Assembly (NCBI GenBank): GCA_027627225.1
Contig: CM051038.1
Location: 43,453,348-43,517,347 of the forward strand
Direction: 5' to 3'
DNA: 64,000 nucleotides
Source of the DNA: Congeria kusceri
Taxonomy: Eukaryota > Mollusca > Bivalvia > Myida > Dreissenidae
A model generated the notes under the pieces. The model saw only the letters and a list, made by a program, of their open reading frames with translations. It was not told the origin of the DNA and did no database searches. The translations under genes and the position numbers were made by a program. This document shows positions 48,127-60,412 of the stretch, piece after piece; within the stretch, counting starts at the first letter, position 1; every line of letters starts with the position of its first letter.

Positions 48127-51100
48127 CTGCAAAAGACAATTAACCGAGTCATGTCATGAAACAATTTGACTTTTGAAGTGATCAATCCCTAAAAAAGTGC
48201 TTACATACATGTACAACAATGATACTTTAAGGCAATAAGCTGTAACTGATTTGTCTGTTTTTCAAATGTATTGAAATTTTATTATCTACTATATTGGAAA
48301 TTAAAGTGATAATAGGCAAAGTTGTGTCATCTGACATCAAGCAGGGCTTTTTTACCTTATAATAAAGCAGTGAATTAATATAGGCGTCATCTTTAAGCAA
48401 AATTGTTTTAAAATCATGCTATTTTCCCCAAACATTGACTTCACCCCTGCATTTTTTAACCGTTTACCAAATATGTTGAGACAATTATCCCCAAAACCTA
48501 TGTCCTGGACCCCATACCCAGCTCCTGAAAAAAGCCCTGCATCAAGTAATTATCAAGTGATTAACATTTTAAATAACAATGGCAATTGTAAATGAACCCA
48601 ACCTCTGCTTGTTTGTGCTTAACATCTAAAGACCGCACAGGATTGCTGACAGCATCAGTGACATCTTTAACTTCATTTTGCACCACCTTTTCTTCCTTTC
48701 TTTGTTTCAAGAGCTTTTTGTCGAGTTCAACACTTGTAAGGTAATATGCCGTCTCTTCCTTTTGTTTTGCAGTTGATGTACCAGCTTTCTCTTCTTCTTT
48801 GAGATCATGTGTGTCTCTGATATGCTGTTCCAGGTCTGTCTGGGATGAGAACAGTTCTGCACAGTGAATACATAAACATGGCCCCTGACTAGAAACTTCA
48901 TCTACGCCTCTCTTTTCATTATCAAAATCCGGACCACTTTCAGAACTTGGTGCATTAATGGCACATAAATGTTCTTTCTCTGTAACTTTAACAGTACTGT
49001 TGCTTTTTTCTATCCAGTGTTCATTCTTGTTTCCTCCCCATTCATTTGTGGCCTGACTGTCATTAGTATCATTTGAAAGCTCCTCTAGTTTGACACAAAT
49101 ATCTGAAGCCAACTCATGGCTTCCTTCCAAACTGTCTTTTTTCATATTCTCAACTGCACAACCTTTGTCCACAGTTTTTGGCTTTTTGGGCATTTTCATG
49201 AACTCTTGGAAATAAAAATTATTCCGATCAAATGTTTTCTTGTGATTCTCCGCAATTTCCTTTAGTTCAATATCACTGACAGTCTGTGTGCACTCTTCAT
49301 ATTTTTCAGATTTTCTCTTCCTTTTTTTCTTCAGCCTTTCTTGAGCTTCAGTAGAATTGTCACAGACATTTGCACACTTCTTTTCACTTCCCGCATTACT
49401 AAACACCCCAGTGTTGAAACCCCATGTATTAGCCAAACCTGCTGGATGAATTTGATTAACTGTTTCAAGTTGAACTTGACTGTATCCCCCAGCGCATGGT
49501 ACAGAATTATCTACACTGAAAGCACCACCTTGTCCTGTTGTAAATAAGCTGAAGTCCGAAGAAAAATCTTCGTCACCTAGGCCACCGCCTGATGAGGAAC
49601 AATTTCTTCTTTGAACAGAAAATGGATCACTATCTTCAATTTGATATTGGAATTTTGTGTTGACATCCAGTTGATTGTGATTCTTTGTGACGGAATCTTT
49701 GGGTGGACGTTCTGGAATTTCTTTCACTTTTTCATCACCTAGAAGTAAATAAAAATATGGCTACAAATATAGTCTTTGTCAACATGTACCCAAGTTTGCT
49801 GATTAATTCTTTCTACAGATAAGATTACTAATTTCATAACAAATTATCTTGTTCCTAAAACATACTTGATAATTAAACACAAATGGTTGAAAGACAAAGT
49901 ATAGGTTATAACTGATTACCCTGGTTAACAATAAGAGATAACTGACTACCCTGATTAACAATACATAATTACTGATTACCCTGGTTAACAATAAGTTATT
50001 ACTGATTACTATGGTTAAGTTAACAATAAGTTATTACTGATAACCCTGGTAACAATACGTTATTACTGAATAATACCCTGGTTAACAATAAGTTATGACT
50101 GATTACCCTGGTAAAAGTAAGTTATTACTGATTACCCTGGTTAAAAATAAGTTGTTACTGATTAACCTGGTTAACAATAAGTTATTTCTGATTACCCTGG
50201 TTAACAATTAGTTAAAACTGATTACCTTGGTTAACTATTAGTAAAAACTGATTACCCTGATTAACAATTAGTAAAAACTGATTACCCTGGTTAAAAATTA
50301 TTTAAAACTGATTACCCTGGTTAACAATGTGTTAAAACTGATTACCCTGGTTAACTATTAGTTAATACTGATTACCGTGTTTAATAGTAAGTTATTACTG
50401 ATTACCCTGGTCAACAATAAGTTATTACAGATTACCATGGTTAACAATAAGTTATTACTGATTACCCTGGTTAACAATTAGTTATAACTGATTACCCTGG
50501 ATAACAATAAGTCACTACTGATTAACCAGGTTAACAGTAAGTTACTGTGGAATCACTAATTTTTGCGGAGGTCTAGTTTTCGCGCTTTCACGCTCCCGCA
50601 GTTGCGCGAATTTCTGACCACCGCAAATATTTACCAATTTTGTTACTCTGTAATGCATTGGGAGTTTACATGTTCTTTCAGATATGCATAATAAATCGCG
50701 ATTGTTGCGATGCGAATATGTTCAATGAATAAAACCGTTATTTTCCTCGTTTAAATATTAACTTTAATTTTATAATGATGGTCTGTTTAAAGAATAAACT
50801 CACTGATTATTTCTGTCATTCTGATATTTTTGTAAAAGTCAAATACCAATAATAAGCATTACACAGTGTAAACTTAAAACGCTTATGTTACATATATATT
50901 CCCAAATGTTTTAATCATTTACTTCATAGTTTAGTGAAATATTTCTTACTACATTCTAATTAATACATGCATCATATTTCATGTAAATTATGCATGCATT
51001 GCGATCGTTTTCATGCAATTAAGTGAAATTTTGAGTAAAGAATGAGTGCCCCCGATGTGGAAGCTATAGTTCAGCCGGCATTTAATTCACAAGATGTCTG

Positions 51101-54100
51101 TTTGACACGGAGTGGTATTTATTATCTTTTGTCTTGCCTAAATATGCACTCCTTATTCTTCAAAAGTGAACCACTGTTGTCAATAAACCTATTCCGGTAC
51201 TTATTCACCGTCACGTTATTGCACCAAACAAGCAGACCCTTCACAGGCATTCTGCCCAGTCGGGTGTTTCATCGAATAATCGACAATTTTGCTTTTGTAA
51301 AACACAATTGATGTTTTTTCTCAAAATTGGCTTTGCACGAATTTAAGACTGCACGAATATGTCCGCAATTGCAAGTGCGCGAAATTTGTACCCCGCGAAT
51401 TCAAGTGATTCGACAGTATTGATTCCACAGTATTACTGATTCTTGATTACTAACAAATAATAATACCAATATATTGTTCAGAGTCAAGGTGCTCAACAAC
51501 TTAATGGCCAATTAACCAAACTGCCAGTTAACTTTAAAAGTAAACAAAACCACCGCCTAGGAAAGCTGGACGCTCGACTATCTCAAATTTGAATAGTACT
51601 AAAGGCTTTTGTTTAAAGAATAAGTTTATCACTGTCATGAAGCAGGGATCATATTATTTTCGGTTTTGCCATTCTGAGACCGATTGGGTTTGAAAAGACC
51701 GATTTAAATGACTGGTAATCGGTCCGACCAGTTTTCTTAAATTATCCAATCACTATAAAAATCGTGATAATCCCCTGATTTCAATACACACGTTTTATGG
51801 CCCAAATGCATTGTAGGTGCGAATGCTGGTGGATCAGTGATGCGTGAATGACCCCAGTCGTGTCACTATTGATCGATAATTGGACTGCTTTGCTGTAGTT
51901 TGTTGACTGTGTGATATTACTGACACCGATCGGTCTCTGATGTCAATCTCAGAGTGTACTTCTCCACGATAAAATCATGTCCGGTTAAGTACTATAGAGA
52001 CTGATAATAGCAGCAGCATGTAATCCTCGTGGAAAACGTGCATTTGCTGCATAAAAATTTTATGTACTGTGCTGCATTCATAATGATATAAAATATTAAT
52101 ATGAAATCTAACTAAACATCGTAGTAAAAACATAGTTCAATACAATAAGTTTATTTGTTAGTGGGCTTAATTGACGTTCATTACGTCATGCAGCTAATTT
52201 TAAAGTACAAAGTGACCATATTGTATTACATTATATTTTAACTTTAGTTCAGCAAAACTCGTATAACAGACATATAGAAATAAAGTTTATTGAAGATTAA
52301 GGTATGGAATCTTTGTAGTTTATATTAATAATTAAAATACACAATTTCGGACATACCTTATTTTTTGGATACACATAATTTAAATACAGAATGGGCGTTT
52401 TTATTGTACTTCTTGAATTGCATTATCTTTCAATTTTTGTGAAGTTAAAACTCACAAAACACACAGAAATGAAAATTTATTGAAGTCTGAGGCGTAAAAA
52501 CTTTGAAGACAATAGTTATATTTTAAAATACGAATGTTCGGACATGCACTATTTTCGGATACACAAAATTCGGACACAACATGAGCGTGATCAGCGGACC
52601 TCAGGACCGATTGACTTTCTAGAAAAAAATATGATCCCTGGTCATGAAGTATTTTGAATTTCAAGTCAATACCTCTTATAGATATTGTGAAATTTGATCT
52701 AAAGCAAAAAATTCTAAGTTGAGAAAAGTGCAATAACTACACCAAAATCCTTGATATAGTTAACTCATCTTGCTTACAGAATGGGTTCATAACTGTGATC
52801 AGGTTTTTGTGTTTCAAGACAATACCTCCTATAGATATTGTCAAATTTGACCTAAAGCGGTATTTTTAAGTTGAAAAAAGTTGTAAGTTTAAACAAGGGC
52901 AGATAACTCTGGAAATACAAATCACAGGGTTACATGCCTTATTGTAATGGAGAACCCTTTTGATAGTGAACAAGTATTGAAAGTTTCAAATGGATACTTT
53001 TGATAGTTTTTGAGAAATGGACTCAAGGACTTAACTAACGCAGACGCTGACGCAGACAACAAGGCGACGACAATAGCTTGACTTTTTTTCTTCAAAAAGT
53101 CGAGCTTATAAAAATAGTTTAATGAGAAATATGTTTATGAAAATACCAATAAATGTTTTATGACTAATTCTAACACGGCATGTGGCTAGTTTTCCATAGA
53201 TAAAGAAGGCAATCACCAATAGGTTATTCTGCAACAAATTATGGGCGGAGCCTAATGTTTAAAAAAGTAGTTCCAGAAATTCAAAGAAATTGTTCTGTAA
53301 AGAGCACGTGCTAAAAGGCACAATAACAAAATTGTGACAAACAACTAATTTCTGCATTATGTAGCACAATTAAACCACATGTTCACTGTATTGAAGTATG
53401 ACATCACATAGATTCTTTGATTTTTATCAATGAAACTGACGTCATTCGCCCAATGTTTTATCGATAAAGCTGACATCATATTGCATTGTTATGATTTTTT
53501 TATGTCACTAAAGGCACTCATGAATGTACTTCATGGAAAATGGGCGGATTATAGATAAATATAGTTCTCATTCATAACCTTTAAAATACAGACGCATTAT
53601 GTATAAGATCGTTTCAGAATCGAAATAATTTATGGGTTAGCATTGGTTATTGTGGTAATAACCAACGGTTTGTTGTCAAACCACTCTGGATATCGCCCTC
53701 GTGATTTAATTCCTACGCATCGGAACTCCAAACCGTTGGTTTTAACTTCAATAACCAACGCTAACCCGTCAATTATTTCTTAAATAATTACAATTTATTC
53801 ACAATAATCATAATTATAAATTCTTAGAAATTAGCTTTCGACTAAAGAAATTGTCAAAATTTTAACAGACATTAGCTAACTGCCATTAAGTTTTAAGCAA
53901 CTGGACCCTGTTGATTATAATAAGCAAATATATTAATTACCGAGGTGGACACAGCCCGTTGCCCTGTGATCCGCGTTCCCAGTCTGCGGTGATTCGATGT
54001 TCACTATTTCTTGTACAAGGTACGAGATATATGCATCTTGCCCATCAAATCTCTTTTGCATGCTGTCGCCTATAATGCAAAAAAAACATCATAAATAGTA

Positions 54101-54668
54101 TGTTTGGTACATAAAAAATTATTGTAATAAGTTAAAAACAACATTTAATTGTTTTAAAATCTGGTACATGTAAAAAAACAAACTAAGTATGGCAAACATT
54201 TTACAATGGTACATATGATGATAACAGTGACAGGAACGTTAAACATACCAGTGTTTTTTTTCACCTTTGGGGCAAAGGTGGCGGGGCCCTTCAGATGGGG
54301 AATTTTATGGCAAAAGGGGAATTCTTTTTTAGAAAAGCATTATACATTCTACTTTGTTATAAACATTAATCATTTGTTTTGCAACAAATGATAACTCTGA
54401 TTATGCACTTTGGTTTGGTTTGATACAAAATTGCTGGGAATGTTTACGAAAATTCCTCTTACTTAGTCAATTTTTGTCTGATTTTCGTCTTTTTCTTTCA
54501 AATGAAACCTTACATGTTGAGGGGAATTTTAAGGTAGATTTAGGGGAAAAATATATACCTTTAAGCAGGGGAATGGGCCGAATTTAGACCCCAATTGGCC
54601 CTACAAAAAACATTGCATACAGACTCCACTACATACCTGTAGTGAAATCTGAAAGCTTCAAGTATCTG
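44596..54668 (-). CDS. large zinc-finger/KFGI-motif protein gene (5' end not found)
   Basis: Four minus-strand exons (54640-54668, 53941-54069, 48603-49738, 44596-48126) splice in phase to 1607 codons plus stop. Family not recognised. Seen: a short folded-looking N-terminal stretch (YLKLSDFTTGDSMQKRF, AYISYLVQEIVNIE); a Lys/Arg cluster KKKRKRK; one C2H2 finger (C-x2-C-x12-H-x4-H); then a long Ser/Lys/Asp/Glu-rich region with six copies of a motif around LLKKFGI; and a strongly acidic tail. The composition suggests a mostly disordered nuclear protein (inference); no enzyme domain is visible. Minisatellite and MITEs sit in the 4.2-kb intron between the second and third recovered exons. Confidence 0.85.
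48603..49738 (-). CDS. KFGI-motif gene, zinc-finger exon
   Basis: 1136 nt, acceptor tttatttacttctag, donor GAG|gttggg (weak but in phase). Begins GDEKVKEIPERPPKDS. A basic LKKKRKRKSEKYEE segment near 49310-49330 is a candidate nuclear localisation signal. The finger at about 48805-48877 has Cys-Ile-His-Cys, Phe and Leu at the usual hydrophobic positions, and HIRDTH. A single finger suggests protein or RNA/ubiquitin contact as readily as DNA binding. Confidence 0.88.
49905..50542. repeat. 30-bp minisatellite in intron of the KFGI-motif gene
   Basis: About 21 copies of gattaccctggttaacaata(agttattact) with scattered substitutions and small indels. Confidence 0.95.
50543..51432. mobile_element. 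MITE with tactgtggaatcac ends inserted beside the 30-bp array
   Basis: Left end tactgtggaatcactaattt, right end ttgattccacagta with a second inverted copy just inside (tactgtcgaatcact on the minus strand). TTA is present on both sides. Subterminal parts are rich in cgcgaa and cgcaa. The 50543-51432 sequence separates the array from a leftover unit (tactgattcttgattac). Confidence 0.75.
51643..52640. mobile_element. hAT-like non-autonomous element with perfect target duplication
   Basis: Ends CAGGGATCATATT and AATATGATCCCTG are perfect 13-bp inverted repeats. gtcatgaag is repeated exactly at 51634-51642 and 52641-52649. CAGGG-type ends with an 8-9 bp duplication are typical of hAT elements (family knowledge). 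998 bp, no transposase. Interrupts a dispersed tandem repeat whose next unit follows at 52641. Confidence 0.85.
52641..53110 (+). repeat. ~140-bp repeat pair with pyrimidine-rich end
   Basis: Two direct units (tttcaagtcaatacctctta, tagatattgtgaaatttgat) and a tail gacgctgacgcagacaacaa then agtcgagcttat. Its left part lies before the hAT-like element (51590-51642). Confidence 0.7.
53623..53778. mobile_element. fold-back MITE, 29-bp arms
   Basis: Arms 53623-53651 (aaataatttatgggttagca..) and 53750-53778 (reverse complement with about three mismatches) would form a long hairpin; an inner pair (aaccaacggttt / aaaccgttggtt) extends it. Lies in the intron between the second and third recovered exons of the KFGI-motif gene. 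Confidence 0.8.
53941..54069 (-). CDS. KFGI-motif gene, second recovered exon
   Basis: Acceptor ttttgcattatag, donor CTCG|gtaatt at 53940. Reads DSMQKRFDGQDAYISYLVQE then IVNIESPQTGNADHRATGC and VHL. Contains an in-frame ATG that could serve as an alternative start. GC-richer than its flanks. Confidence 0.8.
54640..54668 (-). CDS. KFGI-motif gene, first recovered exon (29 nt)
   Basis: Acceptor tttgttgtcacag, donor CAG|gtatgt at 54639. Reads YLKLSDFTT with one base left, which with the next exon gives Gly. It begins with the third base of a codon, so at least one exon lies further upstream. Identified by splice signals and phase only. Confidence 0.65.
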
Positions 54669-55027
54669 TGACAACAAAAGCATGCATATGAAACATAATT
54701 AAGGAATAAATTCTCTTTTCGGGTATGTAAATTGTATTACAAAATATTAATGCTAACCATGCCATATCAATGCATGAAAGTACTAGTAGCGACAAAAATT
54801 TGGTCACTGCAATGTGTTATGTGGGAGAAATTTCTACCACAGAAATGGTCCTTCAGTCGTTAGGCGCTCCTGGGGGATATGCAGCCAGTATAAAAAGAAC
54901 TGTCCGAGGACAGCCCGCTCGACATTTCTTGTGCTTGTCAGAGTTACTGGCTTTTTTTTTTATAAAACAAAAACATGGAGATTCCAAGAAAACCAAATTT
55001 TTCAACGAAATGCGAAAGTCAGCACAT

Positions 55028-57030
55028 CAATACAATTTTTATTAATGGTGAACTTGATCTTGACCCCACCAACCCCATATGCAATCCCAAGGGAGGTCTC
55101 GATATAAGGTATCTATTTATTAAGTTACATTAAAAATCTCAATGTCTTCTCAAGCTACTGAGCATAAACTGTTTGTCTGTTTTTAGTAAGGGTGACCTTT
55201 TTGACCCCACCCACCCAATATGCAATCCTAAGCGAGGTCTAGATATAAGATATCAATGTATGAAGTTTAATTAAAATATCTCAATGTGTTCTCAAGCTAT
55301 TGAGTGGAAACCATTTTTTATTTGTAGTAACGGTGACCTGGACCTTGACCCCACCCACCCTGCAATCCGAAGCGAGGTCTCGATATAAGGTATCTGTTAA
55401 GTTTCATTAAAATATCTCAATGCATTCTCAATTTATTGAGCGGAAACCGTTTTTTATTTTTAGTAACAGTGACCTTGACCCCACCCAACCCATATGCAAT
55501 CCCAAGCAAGGTCTCAATATTTATATGTATTAAGTTTCATTTAAATATCTCAATGTGTTCTCACGTTAGTGAGCGGAAACCGTTTTTCTAATTTTAGTAA
55601 CAGTGACCTTGACCCTATATGCAATCCCAGTGCTACTGATAATTTTTCAGGCAAACAGTTTTTCACTTCCAATTTTTGTAATCAAATCGTTTTTTGACTA
55701 ACCACCTTCAAGTTTTTATCAAATTTTAAATAGTTTTCAGTCTATAATTTACAATTTAAAAATCCCCCATTTTTGTTCATTACAATTTTGCTTGTTGAAA
55801 AACTGTCATATGAAGTTCACTATTTCATAAATGGTTACAAATTACTGTAATAAATGAATCGTAAATGGAGAACTTTGCCTTTCAACAATATTTACATTAT
55901 TGTTTTTTATTTCTCAATTCAACCATGTTTTTCTTTCAATATTGGTTCCAAGTCAAAATGGTTACAACATCTGGTTCCCAATTTTTACACTTTGAATCTG
56001 AATATCTGGTTGATAAAGAAGCAAAAGTAGGTACCAGACAAGTCAAAACGGTCTCTATTTTGATGCGGTGCTATAGTAATTATTAACTCAGCAAATAATC
56101 CATGTCGTTTTTTTAAATATTAATTTGTTTTTTAACAACTTTTAAAAATGTAATCGTTAAAAAAAAAAAATCAATTTGTTTAACGAAAAAACAATGCTTA
56201 TCTGTAGCACTGAATCCCAAGTGAGGCCTCGATATAAGGAACAGTGTATGTATGTATTAAGTTTCATTAAAATATTTCAACGCGTTTTCAAGTTATTGAG
56301 CGGAAGCCTTTTTTCTATTTTTAGTAACAGTGACCTTGACCCCACCCACCCCATATGCAATCCCAAGCGAGGTCTCGAAATAAGGTATGTTTGTATAAAG
56401 TTTCATTAAAATATCTCAATGTGTTCTAAAGTTATTGAACGGAAACCGTTTTTCTATTTCTAGTAACAGTGACCTTGACCCCACCCATCCCAAAAGCAAT
56501 CCCAAGCGAGGTCTCGATATAAGGTATCTATGTATTAAGTTTCAATAAAATATCTCAATGTGTTCTCAAGTTATTTAACGGAAACCGTTTTTCTGTTTTT
56601 AGTAACAGTGACCTTGACCCCACCCATCCCAAAAGCAATCTCAAGCGAGGTCTCGATATAAGGTATCTATGTATTAAGTTTCAATAAAATATCTCAATAT
56701 GTTCTCAAGTTATTGAGCGGAAACCATTTTTCTATTTTTCATTAAAATATCTCAATGCGTTCTTAAGTTATTGAGCAGAAACCGTTTTTCTATTTTTAGT
56801 AACAATGACGTTGACCTTAACCCCATCCAGCCTATATGTAATCCCAAGTGAGGTCTTGATAATGTATCTATGTATTACCTTTTATTAAAATATCTCAATA
56901 TGTTTTCAAGTTATTGAGCGAAAACCATTTTTCTATTTTTAGTAAAAGTGACCTTGACCCCACCCACCCCAAATGCAATCCCAAGAGAGGTCTCGTTATA
57001 AGGTATCTATGTTTGAAGTTTCATTACAAT
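55028..57030 (+). repeat. ~140-bp tandem-core array, split by an insertion
   Basis: Units identical in type to 39896-40853 (gtgaccttgaccccaccc, tgcaatcccaagcgaggtct) in two blocks, 55028-55627 and 56213-57030, separated by an inverted-repeat element. Confidence 0.85.
55628..56212. mobile_element. hAT-like non-autonomous element inserted in the ~140-bp array
   Basis: 585 bp. Left end cagtgctactgataa and right end ttatctgtagcactg are 15-bp inverted repeats with one mismatch. aatcc is repeated on both sides (55623-55627 and 56213-56217), and the array unit resumes exactly after it. No transposase frame. Confidence 0.75.
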
Positions 57031-57039
57031 AGCTTAATC

Positions 57040-57500
57040 TGTTCTCGAGTTAGACTAGCTTGCCGAAAAACTTTAACCTATCTAAATAGCTTATATGTAA
57101 AATATCTAAGTGTAAAAAGGTCCATAATTTTGACAAATTTCCAACTAGAGTTATTAAAATTGGCCTATGGGTTCATTTTAATATAGGGAATAAGTATTTC
57201 AAGGTTGAATGAATCCCTCAAGCCATTCCTGAGAAACTAGCTTACCGAAAAACTTTAACCTATCTAAATAGCTTATAATATGTAAAATGTCTAAGTGTAA
57301 AAAGGCCCATAGTTTTGACAAATTTCAAACTAGTGTTACCAAACATGGCCTATAGGTTCATTTATAAGGAATAAATGTTTCAAGTTTGAATGAAATCCCT
57401 CAGCCATTCCTGAGAAACTAGCTTACTGTAAAACTTTAACCTACAGCGCACGCCGACGCCAAAGCAAGTAGCATAGCTTGCCTTCGAAGACTTATACACA
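57040..57500 (+). repeat. ~180-bp repeat, two copies
   Basis: Direct copies beginning ctagcttaccgaaaaacttt and containing taaaaaggcccatagttttg and atccctcaagccattcctga. Ends cgcacgccgacgcc and ttgccttcgaagacttatac. Confidence 0.75.
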
Positions 57501-57991
57501 AGCAACACAAACAACAGCAAAAGTATGAGTCGAGCTCAAAAGTAGCTAAATATTTGCCCAGCGCCTAACACGTTTTGCTAACCAATTGATGTACATGTAA
57601 ATGAACAATAGGGTTTGCATTTAATGTATAATGTTAGAACACATGCTAGTACAACACCGAATTTTGCTATCTTCACACATTAATAGTACGTTATATGTTG
57701 TATAAACATAATTTATTATTATTTACTATGACTACTGCACAATTTCTTGCAGTTTTAACACATGCACTTGTCTTGTTTACTGGATTGTTACAAAACGTAA
57801 TACCATTTATAACAAACTGTTTGGACAAATGTCGTAATATGAATGTGTTTAAATATTAATTTCAACATTACACATAATAAAAAAAATGTATAATTTTTTA
57901 CACCCTTGACATTTTCCCAAGAACGCTAATTAATTAATGCTCTTTCGACAGTGCTTGCATGCATTGTTCAGAAACAGTATACTCGGCATCG

Positions 57992-58574
57992 GTATTCTCG
58001 CGGTATCTCTATATTTTCGCGGTAATTGTTTATCTTCGGATTTTCATGCTTAATTGTCAACATCTAACATATTTTTGGTTTTCTTTAAGAAAATAATAAG
58101 TTATAAATTAATTCATTCGAATTTAAACAAGTAATATGATTTGAAACCATAAATATAAATAACTTTCGTATCAGCTTGCAGCTATCGGTAGACATTAGGG
58201 GGTCAATGTCTACACTTTCGTCTGCTTGAGTAAATATAAACGAAGATTCAAATTATTGTTCTGTTATATTTTGTTAAAGGTTAAAATCCAACAATTTAAA
58301 GTGTATTTGTGTTTGTTTATACAATAACAGCAAACTTATTTCAAAACAAAAGTTTTACCCAGAGATTACCGATGACGTAATTTTTCAAGATGGCTGCATG
58401 GTGCATTGAAAAACAGAATAATTTAAGGACGAATACTTTACTTTTAAACAGGATTTCCAGTTGTTATAAATTTCGTGAAAAGGTTCAATTTATAGCATGT
58501 TATTGAAAGAAAATGTTTTGTTAGTTGTTTTTTGCTCCAAATATTTACTTAAAGGTCAAGTACCGCGAGAATAC
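57992..58574. repeat. 583-bp segment bounded by 14-bp inverted repeats
   Basis: gtattctcgcggta (57992-58005) and taccgcgagaatac (58561-58574) are perfect inverses. The interior has a CRE-like tgacgtaa and caagatggctgc at 58373-58398, which begins a 38-codon frame. Could be a MITE or a promoter region. Confidence 0.45.
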
Positions 58575-59687
58575 AGATGAACAGTATAGATTGATGCTTC
58601 TTCACCAAGTCAAAGCCCTTTGATGTCAGACCGACACGGTTGTTACGGCTGTTGTTAACGGCTTGGAAATATATAAGCTAGGTTAATTGATGATGTCGCG
58701 CTTTCACTCTTCTAAATTGTGACATGTGTTATTATCAATGATTTTATTTTTTGTTCAAATTGTAAATATGAATGATTTAGGTATGACAAATAAAATAATG
58801 AATGATTTCATACAAAGTAAACAATGCTGGTACGCCTGATAATAGCAAACGATAGTGGATTTTACCATGACTATTTTTACTCACTGAATTTTAAATTCAT
58901 TCGTATTTAGAAAATTTCCATATGTATTTTACGCTCATACGCATCTTATCTGGACCTCTGCTCAGCCATTTGTTTAAAATTTTCATGGATTTAAACATAC
59001 TTTAGTAGAAAATAAACATAAGTATATGTGTAAGTGGTTTTTCTTTTGTCTTTTGATATTTCTGTCAATTTATTATTTGACAATGTCTTACATCCACGAA
59101 CTTAGGCAAGTCAATGATATTACCAGAGGTGTTAATTTTATGACACACGGCTACATAGTGAAGCCATCAACTAATTAACAACTTGATAATTGGCACACAA
59201 AACCATCATGCCATGGTGATGCAAATATTTCACAAGATTTAATTGGCAAACAATAGGGATGCACTATTCAAAGCAATGAATGGGAATTAATCATCTGACA
59301 ATGAAAGTGGTGGAGCTTAAGTGTATTTATTATTTAGTCAATTAGTGCCAAAGTGACATTTAATTAGTCTCTTTAAATCCTGTTATGCTTTTAAAGTGCT
59401 GTGTTAAAGGGGTTACGTTACTGCTACATGCAAAGAATATGTCTACCATGCTTGTGCAAACTACAGAATGTTTACTTCTTTGAGAACTTAGAAATTTGAA
59501 GATGGCTTCTTTTTTCGATGAGGTTACACTGCACTCCAAAAATATTGGGTTCCATTAGACTGGCACCCAGACTCGTGTGAAGTGTTCTTAAAACTGTTAT
59601 ATAATTATTTTTATGAACACAACGTCAAGCAATACAAGTATATTATTTTTAAATTATTAATATCAAGTCAGGTTAAATTTGAGAAAT
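58575..59687. other. intergenic DNA, no gene seen
   Basis: AT-rich, no supported exon or repeat boundary. Confidence 0.5.
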
Positions 59688-60010
59688 ATTTTATGCCCCC
59701 CTCCTTGTCTGTCCGTCCATCCGTCCGTCCGTCGTATTTTCGTGCCGCGTGTATCTCAAAATGTATCACTGCTAGAGTGATTAAACTTTATAAACATATT
59801 CACCAGCATGTGGACTTGTGCAGTTTTTAACCGATATCAGCCTAGTTATGGCCCTTTTAAGCAAACAAATGACATTGTGTCGCGTGTTACTCAAAAATTA
59901 TAGCTGTATTTATCAGCGTGTGAACTTGTACAGTTTTTAACCGACATCAGCGGAGTTATGGCCTCTTTTAGCAATAAAAATTAAACATTTTTTTTTACAT
60001 GTGTCGCGTG
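59688..60010 (+). repeat. reversed end of a tatgcccccc-type dispersed repeat
   Basis: ttatgcccccctccttgtct then gtccgtccatccgtccgtc, followed by two ~110-bp units (gtgcagtttttaaccgatat, gttatggcccttttaagc). Confidence 0.6.
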
Positions 60011-60019
60011 TTACTCGAA

Positions 60020-60185
60020 AAGTATGGCTGACCCTTTCGAGTCAGTTTCCTAGGTAAAAATAGTGCATTATGGTGTCTTCTAGAAAGATAGCTTGGATAC
60101 CCCATGAGTAGGGTTCTTACTTACTATCATCTCCAGATCACGAGTCTGACACCACCTTCACGACGCCACAGTCATTGATTGCAAG
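60020..60185 (-). repeat. tRNA-derived SINE, third copy (minus)
   Basis: On the minus strand: gtgaaggtggtgtcagactc, gaaccctactcatggggtat and cctaggaaactgactcg, in the same order as the copy at 27010. Confidence 0.6.
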
Positions 60186-60335
60186 TATTTTGAACTGAAT
60201 GATACGACAAAATATGATTTGTGGTTTCTATCTGGAAATGTACAACTATAGAAAGAGTTTTGCTTAATGTTTTGCTAAAATTCGAACGCTATTGCTTGGT
60301 CCTTATTTAATGATTATCTATCGTAATTTGTGTTT

Positions 60336-60349
60336 ATTTATTTATTTGT

Positions 60350-60412
<63 letters not shown>

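Noticed and set aside
58394..58507. 38-codon frame starting MAAWCIEKQ
   Set aside because: Good start context, but no donor with support and it lies inside a possible inverted-repeat element; left as part of that finding.
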